From: Nosocomiicoccus massiliensis
GTDB lineage: Bacteria > Bacillota > Bacilli > Staphylococcales > Salinicoccaceae
Direction: 5' to 3'
Assembly (NCBI RefSeq): GCF_002871345.2
Contig: NZ_CP136964.1
Location: forward strand, 248,001-312,000
DNA length: 64,000 bases
Shown piece by piece: positions 5,975-15,367 of the stretch. How positions within the stretch are numbered: position 1 is the first letter of the stretch; every line of letters starts with the position of its first letter. The notes beneath the pieces are model-generated. The model had not been told where the DNA came from and did no database searches. It was given only the letters and a program-made list of their open reading frames with translations. The translations under genes and the position numbers were made by a program.

Positions 5975-6831
5975 AAGAAACGACTTATACACTAAAAGAG
6001 ATTTTAACAGTGTTGAAGCTACCGAAGTCTGTATATTACTACTGGATAAAACATATGGATGATCAGAAACAAAAAGATCGATGGCTAGTAAATAAAATTA
6101 AAGAAATTGTATCAAAACATAAAGGTAGATATGGTTACAGAAGAATCAAAGCGATACTCGAAAACAGAGAACAAATTGTGGTGAATCATAAGCGCTTGTT
6201 ACGCATTATGAAAACCTATAATTTACTATGTCAAAAATTCAAAAACAAATCGAGAACACGTTACAGTTCATATAAAGGACAAGTTGGAAAAGTCGCTCCA
6301 AATAAGGTAAAGCGTAACTTTAAGCCGAAAACATTTAATCAACTATGGGTCACAGATGTCACAGAGTTTGCGTTACCTATCAAAGGCAAGAAACTATATT
6401 TATCAACGATTATGGATTGTTATAACTCTGAAGTGATTGCCTATCAATTAAGTCGTTCACCAAACCTAGCAATCGCTATAAATCCTTTAAATAAAGCACT
6501 TGAGGAACACCAACACAATCTAAACCAATTAGTTGTTCACTCGGATCAAGGATTTCATTATCAGCATAGTAGTTGGGGAAATACCATAACAGAATATGGT
6601 GCAACAATGAGTATGTCACGTAAAGGAAACTGTTTAGATAATTCACCGATGGAGAACTTCTTTGGCTTATTAAAGCAGGAAATGTTTTATGGAGAAGTAT
6701 TCAAGACATATGAAGCATTAGAGATCGCAGTACATGAATATATTAGATACTATAATAAAGATAGAATTAAGCTAAAATTAAAAGGCATGTCTCCTGAAGA
6801 ATTCAGGAAACATACCTTACAATCTGCATAA
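5911..6831 (+). CDS. IS3-family transposase OrfB (made as OrfAB by frameshift)
   Basis: Catalytic integrase-like domain of the transposase. The frame is open from the slippery site. Counting from the first in-frame TTG-derived Met at 6010, the catalytic residues are Asp116 (WVTDVTEF), Asp179 (VVHSDQGFHYQ) and Glu215 (SPMENFFGLLKQE), with 35 residues between the last two, the D-D-35-E pattern. An HTH_21 segment (RYGYRRIKAIL) lies N-terminal. As in other IS3 elements it is probably not made alone but as the fusion with OrfA, so I give the frame from the shift point. It has no damage that I can see. Confidence 0.9.
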   Translation, partial: KVKCLTDRSNRQKTKVALEVRQETTYTLKEILTVLKLPKSVYYYWIKHMDDQKQKDRWLVNKIKEIVSKHKGRYGYRRIKAILENREQIVVNHKRLLRIMKTYNLLCQKFKNKSRTRYSSYKGQVGKVAPNKVKRNFKPKTFNQLWVTDVTEFALPIKGKKLYLSTIMDCYNSEVIAYQLSRSPNLAIAINPLNKALEEHQHNLNQLVVHSDQGFHYQHSSWGNTITEYGATMSMSRKGNCLDNSPMENFFGLLKQEMFYGEVFKTYEALEIAVHEYIRYYNKDRIKLKLKGMSPEEFRKHTLQSA

Positions 6832-6833
6832 TT

Positions 6834-6852
6834 CCAAAAGTCCAACTTTTGG
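6834..6852. repeat. small hairpin at IS right end
   Basis: CCAAAAGT / ACTTTTGG, 8 bp stem with CCA loop, inside the right terminal repeat. It mirrors the hairpin at the left end but is shorter and has no T-tract. Confidence 0.6.
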
Positions 6853-6878
6853 GTAGCACATCAATTTGGGAGGTGTTT

Positions 6879-8558
6879 TCACATTCGACCACTTTTAAAT
6901 ATCGTAAATATTAGCCAAGAGAACATCGCAACTGCGAGTATCGTACCGAGTTCTATCACCGGGAATTTGTAGAGTATCGACCCTTGACCAAGTAGTGAAG
7001 ATCCGACAATGATTCCGGCCATTAATATAGAGAGTGACATTAAGACGATTGAAAAAGAAATTCTATTAATCGTTCGGTCTAAATGTCTTCCGATACTTTT
7101 TTCTTCCTTAAGTTCTAGACTGATCGGCAATCGTCTCGTACTTAAACCTTTCGTAAATTGATGGATGTTTGTTACAGAATCTTCAACGATATCTGTTAAC
7201 AGAATCCAGTCTTCAAACTTATCTTCCGCAACGCGTTTAGGGTTTAATCTTTTAAGTAATAACTTTTTACCAAACGGTTCAGCGACAGATAATATGCTGT
7301 AGTCTTTATATAAAATTTCAATGTTACCTTCTAACGTAATTAACGTTTTAGCAAGTAATGTAAAGTCTTTTGGTAAATGGATATGGTATTTATTTGTAAT
7401 TGTAAATAAGTCTCTAACTGCATCTCCAAATTCTAAATCTTTCAGTGGAATATCATAATACTTATCTTGCATAAGCTCTGCTTCTTCGTATAAGTCATCT
7501 ATATTTACGTCATCTGGTACAACGCCCATTTGTATAATTGAACGTACAACTTTTTTAGAGTTTTTTTGCATTAAACCAATAAGTAGGCTTCCGAAGTTTT
7601 GCTTGACGTTATCTGTGAGTTTCCCGACCATACCAAAGTCGATAAACCCAAGCGTACCATCGTTTAAGACGATGATGTTCCCTGGGTGAATATCCGCATG
7701 GAAAAATCCGTGTTCAAATATTTGTGTAAAAATTGTTCGCGCAAATGTATCTGCGAGTTGATAACGATCAAAGCCTTTTTTCGAAAGTTCATCGACTTTA
7801 CGAATTGAAATACCTTCAAAATATTCCATCGTCAAAATCGTTTTGTTTGATAACATTTCATAGACGTGTGGGAATTTGACGTCCTCTGAATTTTTAAACT
7901 GACGTTCAATACGATTAATGTTTCTCGCTTCTAACGTATAATCCATTTCTTGAATAATTGCAGTAGATAACTCATCGACAATATCTGTAACTTGATATTG
8001 TTTCGCCCACTTAAAGTTCTTTTCAGCAACTTGTGCGATCGTTTTAAGTATTTCTAAATCGATACGAATATTTCTTTCAATGTTTGGTCGTTGAACTTTA
8101 ATCGCAATGACTTCACCAGTTTTTAACACTGCGCGGTGAACTTGTCCAATCGACGCTGAACCGAGTGGTTCATCTTCAAATATTAAAAATGTGTCTTCGA
8201 TTTTAATATCTAATTCTTGTTCGATTAAATCTCTTGCAGTTTCGCTAGAAAATGGAGGTACATTACTTTGAAGTTTTTCTAATTCTTTAATGAATGCCTC
8301 CGGTAATATATCACCACGTGTGCTCGCAATTTGGCCGAGTTTAACGTATGCAGGTCCTGCTTCTTCTAGAAATAATCGAATACGCTCTGCGATTGTTTTA
8401 TCTTCTTCTTGTTTTTGGCTTTTATTAAATAATCGACTCGGTAAAGAGAGTAACTTATCTAAGCCACTTTCTTCGATAATAAACCCAAGTCCAGTTTTAG
8501 AAAACAAGATGGCAATTTCTCTAAAACGGTTAATATATTTAAATTGATTACGTATCAT
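6879..8558 (-). CDS. ABC1/AarF/UbiB-family atypical kinase
   Basis: A 559-residue UbiB-like protein. It shows the family KxGQ motif (YVKLGQIAS), the Ala-rich nucleotide loop (GSASIGQVHRA), the invariant Lys (IAIKVQRP), the catalytic FFHADIHPGN and metal-binding GFIDFG. Two hydrophobic helices at the C-terminus (about 495-525 and 532-552) should anchor it in the membrane. UbiB proteins are ATPases that help isoprenoid-quinone lipids or lipid transport. In this menaquinone-using group the exact substrate is unknown. It is convergent with cymR. The original shared terminator was split by the IS, leaving only half a stem just past its stop. Confidence 0.9.
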   Translation of the reverse strand: MIRNQFKYINRFREIAILFSKTGLGFIIEESGLDKLLSLPSRLFNKSQKQEEDKTIAERIRLFLEEAGPAYVKLGQIASTRGDILPEAFIKELEKLQSNVPPFSSETARDLIEQELDIKIEDTFLIFEDEPLGSASIGQVHRAVLKTGEVIAIKVQRPNIERNIRIDLEILKTIAQVAEKNFKWAKQYQVTDIVDELSTAIIQEMDYTLEARNINRIERQFKNSEDVKFPHVYEMLSNKTILTMEYFEGISIRKVDELSKKGFDRYQLADTFARTIFTQIFEHGFFHADIHPGNIIVLNDGTLGFIDFGMVGKLTDNVKQNFGSLLIGLMQKNSKKVVRSIIQMGVVPDDVNIDDLYEEAELMQDKYYDIPLKDLEFGDAVRDLFTITNKYHIHLPKDFTLLAKTLITLEGNIEILYKDYSILSVAEPFGKKLLLKRLNPKRVAEDKFEDWILLTDIVEDSVTNIHQFTKGLSTRRLPISLELKEEKSIGRHLDRTINRISFSIVLMSLSILMAGIIVGSSLLGQGSILYKFPVIELGTILAVAMFSWLIFTIFKSGRM

Positions 8559-8651
8559 AATGTTCCTTCCAATCTAAAACGAGATGATGAAACGCTAGAA
8601 GAGTGCTAAAATAAGAGTTAACAATAATTACTATAAGAATAGGTGAAAACA

Positions 8652-8750
8652 TTGCGTGAACTATTATTTTTAATTGCACCGATATTAATTATTCAAGTCA
8701 TATTTTTTAGTGGTTTAATTTACTATATTTTATCAAAAAGAAAGCAATAA
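8652..8750 (+). CDS. small single-helix membrane protein (32 aa)
   Basis: A 32-codon ORF starting at TTG with AGGTG 6 bp upstream. It is almost entirely one hydrophobic helix (about residues 4-27), ending in the charged tail SKRKQ. I do not recognise it. Support comes from the well-placed RBS, the clear helix-plus-positive-tail shape, its own upstream AT-rich promoter-like stretch, and a perfect terminator formed over its stop codon. It is divergent from the UbiB-like kinase gene and convergent with the monooxygenase gene. Confidence 0.6.
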   Translation: MRELLFLIAPILIIQVIFFSGLIYYILSKRKQ

Positions 8751-8769
8751 GATAGTCTTATTGCTTTTT
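8741..8769. terminator. bidirectional terminator overlapping two stop codons
   Basis: A perfect 12 bp stem (AAAGCAATAAGA / TCTTATTGCTTT) with a TAG loop, flanked by A- and T-runs. It holds the last codons and stop of the 32-aa ORF (TAA 8748-8750) and of the convergent monooxygenase (8758-8760). Confidence 0.9.
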
Positions 8770-9762
8770 ATTATACTCTATAACGACGTCTTCAAATAAT
8801 TGATAGCTCTTTATAAAAGCGTCTGTATCATAAATCGCAGTAGATGCGATGATTTCGTCGACGTCGAATTTATTTTGAAATGCTTCTAGGTCTTTAAGTG
8901 CTTGTTCTTTATCGCCAAGTATTTGAACTGGGAATTGATTGAGTATGATTTCTTTATGTTGCATTGACCAAATCTCGTCCATGTTTGTAACAGGTTGTTT
9001 CATCGGACCACGGTGATGTGTGATCATTCCGTAAACATTTTGATAATGGCTCGTTACGACGTATTCTGCTTCTTCTTGTGTGTCTTGAACGACGACGTTT
9101 AAGCACGCCATTTTATATGGTTCTTTTAATTGCTCACTCGGTGTAAAGTTGCGTTCATATATTTCAAATGCTTCTTCCATCATTGCTGGTGCAAAATGTG
9201 CAGCGAACGCATATGGCAGTCCTAAACGTGCGGCGATGTACGCTGAATCAGTTGAACTTCCTAAAACATATAACGGGATATTTGTGTTTAAACCTGGGTT
9301 CGCGATGACTTGCGACTCTTTATCAGATAAAAAGAATTGTAACTCACGAATTTCTTCTTCAAAGTCAAAGATACCTTGATGGTTACCACGGCGAATCGCG
9401 TTTGCTGTTACTTGATCTGTTCCAGGTGCTCTGCCAAGACCAATATCTAAACGGTCTCCAAATAATTCGTACATCGTACCGAATTCTTCAGCGACAATAT
9501 ACGGCGTATGATTTGGTAACATGACGCCGCCACTTCCGACGCGAATTCTTTTAGTATGTTGTAACGTGTACTGTATGAGTTGTCTTGTCGCACTAGATGC
9601 GATAGATTTCATATTATGATGTTCACTGATCCAGTAACGTTTATAACTAGAATCATCTAATGCTTCTGCTAAAAGACGCATACGTGTAAATGCATCTTTT
9701 GAATCGTATCCTTCACGTACATAGACTAAGTTTAATACTGATATATTGACTGGTTTACTCAT
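8758..9762 (-). CDS. LLM-class flavin-dependent oxidoreductase (MsnO8-like)
   Basis: A 334-residue luciferase-like monooxygenase fold protein. It has the family segments YWISEHHN, GSGGVMLPNHTPYIVAEEFG, RLDIGLGRAPGTD and the later VLGSSTDSAYIAARLGLPYAFAAHF. Members use FMN or F420 type cofactors to oxidise small organics; the substrate here cannot be told. It is monocistronic, divergent from the cysteine desulfurase gene, and ends in the shared terminator with the 32-aa ORF. Length is normal for the family. It does not belong to the usual staphylococcal cymR-mnmA block and looks like an insertion into it. Confidence 0.88.
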   Translation of the reverse strand: MSKPVNISVLNLVYVREGYDSKDAFTRMRLLAEALDDSSYKRYWISEHHNMKSIASSATRQLIQYTLQHTKRIRVGSGGVMLPNHTPYIVAEEFGTMYELFGDRLDIGLGRAPGTDQVTANAIRRGNHQGIFDFEEEIRELQFFLSDKESQVIANPGLNTNIPLYVLGSSTDSAYIAARLGLPYAFAAHFAPAMMEEAFEIYERNFTPSEQLKEPYKMACLNVVVQDTQEEAEYVVTSHYQNVYGMITHHRGPMKQPVTNMDEIWSMQHKEIILNQFPVQILGDKEQALKDLEAFQNKFDVDEIIASTAIYDTDAFIKSYQLFEDVVIEYNKKQ

Positions 9763-9904
9763 TTAATCTCTCCCTTTTATATACTCTATAACTTACAAGA
9801 CTTGACGTAATTTATCTAAAGAAACGACTCAGAGCAGTCGACTATATTTATAACGTTAAAAATGGTAAAATCTCTACTGAACTAAGTTTTAAAGGAGAAG
9901 TGTT

Positions 9905-11017
9905 ATGGCTGTTTATTTAGATTATGCTGCAACAACACCAGTCGATAAAAAAATCATAAAAGGAATGCTAGAACATTCTGATATATATGGAAATCCGTCA
10001 AGTATTCACCGAATCGGTAAAGAAGCTAAGGCGTTTTTAGAAGAGAATCGACAAAAAATCGCTGAAGCAATTGGTGCAAAACCTGAGGAGATTATATTTA
10101 CGAGTGGTGCAACAGAGTCTAACAACTTAGCCATTCGAGGGACACTCTCTCACTTTAATAGAGAAGTCAATGTAATTACGACAGAAGTAGAGCATATGTC
10201 GATATTAGAAACGGTTAAAGGGTTAAAAACACATGTAAAATATGTGCCTATACAAGAAAATGGTCTCATCAATTTAAACGAATTAAATAAGGAAATCGAT
10301 GAAAATACAACGCTCGTTTCATTACATTACGTCAACAACGAAACAGGAGCAATCCAACCGGTAAAAGAGATTAAAGAATCACTACCAGAAGATGTATTAC
10401 TTCATGTTGATGCTGCACAAGCAGTCGGTCACGTAAATGTGAATGTCGACGATTTAGGTGTGGACTTAATGAGTATGAGTGGTCATAAATTATATGCACC
10501 GAAAGGTGTAGGGGTATTATATGTAAGAAGCGTCACGCATTTACACGCACAACTCGTCGGTGGTAAACAAGAAAGAGAACGCCGTGCAGGTACTGAAAAC
10601 TTGCTTTACAGTTATGCGATGAGTGAAGCTGTATTAGAAGCAGTTCAGTTAAAAGATGAAAGAAACAACGTGATTTTATCTCGTAAAGAGAAGCTCATAG
10701 ATGGATTAAAAGAAGCGGGCGTTGAGTTTAAAGTAAACGGTGATTTAAACAGTCAATCTCCACATATTTTAAACATTTACGTGCCATTTTCAGAAACGGA
10801 ACTTTTACTCACGGCATTAGATTTAGAGGGTATTTATATATCAGGTGGTAGTGCATGTAACGCTGGAACTGTAACACCGTCACACGTTATTACAAAAATG
10901 TATGATGAAAACCGTGCGGCACATTCACTTAGAATTAGTTTTAGTCATTTAACGACTGAAGATGATATAGAAAAAACAATACAGTCATTAAAGAAATTAT
11001 ATGATCGATTAAAATAA
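9905..11017 (+). CDS. cysteine desulfurase (YrvO/IscS type) for tRNA thiolation
   Basis: A 370-residue class V PLP enzyme that takes sulfur from L-cysteine. The PLP lysine is Lys195 in MSGHKLYAPKG. The persulfide-forming Cys is Cys318 in SGGSACNAG, where many relatives have SACTSG. The gene lies 14 bp upstream of mnmA, the tRNA 2-thiouridylase it should feed, as with yrvO-mnmA in Bacillus. RBS AAAGGAG precedes the ATG. Because cymR sits close by, sulfur control and use are grouped here. Confidence is high for the enzyme class and good for the partner. Confidence 0.95.
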   Translation: MAVYLDYAATTPVDKKIIKGMLEHSDIYGNPSSIHRIGKEAKAFLEENRQKIAEAIGAKPEEIIFTSGATESNNLAIRGTLSHFNREVNVITTEVEHMSILETVKGLKTHVKYVPIQENGLINLNELNKEIDENTTLVSLHYVNNETGAIQPVKEIKESLPEDVLLHVDAAQAVGHVNVNVDDLGVDLMSMSGHKLYAPKGVGVLYVRSVTHLHAQLVGGKQERERRAGTENLLYSYAMSEAVLEAVQLKDERNNVILSRKEKLIDGLKEAGVEFKVNGDLNSQSPHILNIYVPFSETELLLTALDLEGIYISGGSACNAGTVTPSHVITKMYDENRAAHSLRISFSHLTTEDDIEKTIQSLKKLYDRLK

Positions 11018-11031
11018 AGGGTTGAATATAA

Positions 11032-12778
<1,747 letters not shown>

Positions 12779-12779
<1 letters not shown>

Positions 12780-15145
12780 TGATGACACAATTGACGATAG
12801 AAGATGATCTATTCGTTACTGGAACAGTCGACAAAATAATATTTCATAATGATGATAATCACTTCTACGTCATGCGTGTTTTGATCGATGAAACGAACAC
12901 AGAATTAAAAGAAGAGACAATCATCACTGGGAATTTTCATCATGTCGATGAACATGAAACGTACACATTTACAGGCGAAATTGTCGAACATGCACGGTTT
13001 GGTAAACAGTTTAGTGCACGGCAAATTAAAAAGAATGTCCCACAGACAAAAGAAGGAATTATCCAATATTTGTCTGGTGAAAAATTTAAAGGTGTCGGTC
13101 AAAAAACAGCAGAAAACATCGTAAATACGCTCGGTGATAAGACGTTAGAACTCATATTAGAAAGCAAGTCGAATTTAGACCGAGTAAATGGTCTGACAAA
13201 AGAACGAAAAGAAACAATATACCGAACAGTCGTTGAAAACGAATCGACGACACGTGCGGATTTAATGATGATTGAGCTTGGTATTGCACCATCAAAACGC
13301 GCGAAAATTATCGATACATATAAAGAAGACATATTAAATATTCTACAAAATAATCCATACAAACTCGTCGAAGACATATTCGGTATCGGATTTAAAAAGG
13401 CAGACGAAATCGCAATTAAAGCAGGTATCGAACCAAATTCAACCGAAAGAATAGACGCAGGAATTAAATACGCATTAGAGACAGAGTTAAATGAAGTCGG
13501 ACATACGTACGTAGAGTTAAACGATTTAATCAATCTATCTTTAAATATATTAAATAATCGTTCGATTTATTTTTCAGCATCTGACATTCATAAACGTATT
13601 GACGAGCTCGCTGAAAAAGATGAATTAGTAATAAGAGACAATAAAGTGACGTTAAAATTGTTTTTTCTTAGCGAACGTAAATCTGCTGAAAAAGTTTATG
13701 GACTTAGTCAACTAAAAGTAGAATCGTATAGTCATTCACGTATTGAAACAGTGATTTCACAAGTCGAGAAGTCGTTAGAAATTACATTTAATGATGAACA
13801 ACAAAAAGCAATAAAGCATGCGATTCTTAATCCGATATCTGTCGTAACAGGTGGACCAGGGACAGGTAAAACAACAATTGTTTCAGGGATTATTGAGGTG
13901 TATAGAATCCTACATAATATAGATAAGTTTATCGACTTTGAAGGTGAAGAGTATCCAATAAAGCTTGCCGCACCAACAGGACGTGCAGCAAAACGAATGA
14001 AAGACGCAACAGGTATAGGCGCGTCGACAATTCACCGGTTAATTGGATATGGTCGTGATACTGAAGAGACAGATATATTAGACAATATTATCGATGCAGA
14101 TTTAATAATCGTCGATGAGATGTCGATGGTCGATACGTGGTTGTTTTATCAGTTTATTAAAAACGTATTGCCAGAAACGCAAATCGTCTTCGTTGGAGAT
14201 GATGCTCAGTTACCGTCAGTCGGTCCTGGAACAGTGTTTAAAGATTTAATAGAATCACAATCTGTGCCCGTGACAATTTTAAAAAAGATATACAGGCAAA
14301 TGGAATCGTCGTCGATTATCCAACTTGCGTATCAAATTAACAATAACTTGCCAGTAAATATTTTAGAGAGACATCCAGATCGTACTTTTTTCCAAACGGA
14401 CGCGAGTGGCATTATAAATATTGTTGACATCGTCGTAAAGGGTGCGGTTAAAAAGGGGTATACGATGCAAGATGTTCAAGTGCTTGCACCGATTTATAGA
14501 GGACCTGCCGGTATAAATGTGTTAAATCAAACGATTCAAAAAGTATTAAATCCTCCAAGTGAAGACAAAAAAGAAGTCGAGTTCGGAGATAAGATATATA
14601 GAGAAAACGATAAAGTCATTCAACTTGAAAATCGTCGTGAAGATAATGTGTTTAACGGTGACAGTGGAATCATTACAGAAATTACATATCGAGACGATAA
14701 AACGGGGACAAAAGAATCGATTACGGTAGACTTTTTAGGTCAAGAAATCGTATATGAACGTAAAGATTACTCAGAGTTGTCTCACGCATATTGTACGAGT
14801 ATCCATAAAGCACAAGGTAGTGAATACCGAATTGTCATTATGCCAATCGTCAGACAGTATTATCATATGTTACAAAAGAATATTATTTATACTGGTATTA
14901 CGCGCGCAAAAGAATCCCTCGTCTTATGCGGTGAACCAGATTCCTTTATCCATGCAATTAACCAAGAAGGTATCGAACGTCAAACGATGTTAAAAACGTA
15001 TTTAAAAGAAATGTTTAAACAAACAGATATAAAAGAGACAATTGAAGAAACAGATAATCATATGTTAACGATGGAATTAATCATGCAAAAAAGAATCGAC
15101 CCGATGATTAACATGTCAGGTGTTTCACCGTATGATTTCAATTGA
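12779..15145 (+). CDS. recD2: RecD2 5'-3' DNA helicase
   Basis: A 788-residue SF1B helicase of the RecD2 (RecD-like without RecBC) type. It has an N-terminal OB-like part and helix-hairpin-helix region (about 90-210: FKGVGQKTAENIV, DIFGIGFKKADEIA), Walker A VTGGPGTGKTTIV near residue 357, Walker B IIVDEMSMVD, and C-terminal motif VI SIHKAQGSEY...YTGITRAKE. It helps in replication fork and mismatch repair. Two ATGs are tandem (12779 and 12782); the second has better spacing from GAGGG, so the protein may start one residue later. The stop lies inside the -35 of the alaS promoter. Confidence 0.96.
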
Positions 15146-15170
15146 CTTTAAGACGTATGATTTTTATAAT
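15142..15170 (+). promoter_or_regulatory. alaS promoter
   Basis: TTGACT (15142-15147), 17 bp, TATAAT (15165-15170): near-perfect sigma-A promoter. The -35 contains the recD2 stop codon. The predicted start about 15177 opens the T-box leader. Confidence 0.8.
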
Positions 15171-15176
15171 TATACT

Positions 15177-15352
15177 GATATTAGAACTATTTTATTCGAT
15201 GAAAATACAGAAACGTTGCGGTAGATGAGAGCAATGCATCGATCTTTGTGCACACAACTATATACTTAAAGTGATGAATAACATTCATAATTTGGGTGGT
15301 ACCGCGGATAGAATTCGCCCCTTTTTAATAAGGGCGAATTCTATTTTTTATT
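15177..15352 (+). promoter_or_regulatory. T-box leader of alaS
   Basis: tRNA-sensing leader. The T-box sequence GGGTGGTACCGCGG is at 15294-15307, directly before a terminator (12 bp stem TAGAATTCGCCC/GGGCGAATTCTA, 15309-15343, then T-run). A stem-I-like region with GATGAGAGCAATGCATC lies upstream. Uncharged tRNA-Ala should pair with the T-box and favour the antiterminator. The exact specifier codon (a GCN) was not fixed by folding. Confidence 0.92.
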
Positions 15353-15367
15353 TTAGGAGGAATTAAA

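Larger units (their letters stand above)
5363..6863 (+). mobile_element. IS3-family insertion sequence, IS150-like, apparently intact
   Basis: A 1501 bp element with imperfect terminal inverted repeats of about 24 bp. The left end begins TGAGGTGCACCC and reads on to AAAGTTGGAC; the right end, reverse complemented, begins TGATGTGCTACCC and also ends in AAAGTTGGAC. The 5'-TG...CA-3' ends and 3 bp ATT repeats fit IS3-family rules. It carries orfA and orfB in frames 0 and -1 with a frameshift window. Both ORFs are open and the DDE triad is complete, so it may be active. I did not see a second copy in this window. Confidence 0.92.

Noticed and set aside
6010..6831. Separate translation of OrfB from its own TTG/ATG
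   Set aside because: No RBS is present and a complete frameshift cassette explains its expression as OrfAB.
13099..13533. Minus-strand open frame of 144 codons within recD2
   Set aside because: Antisense shadow of a conserved helicase; composition is that of complement codons.
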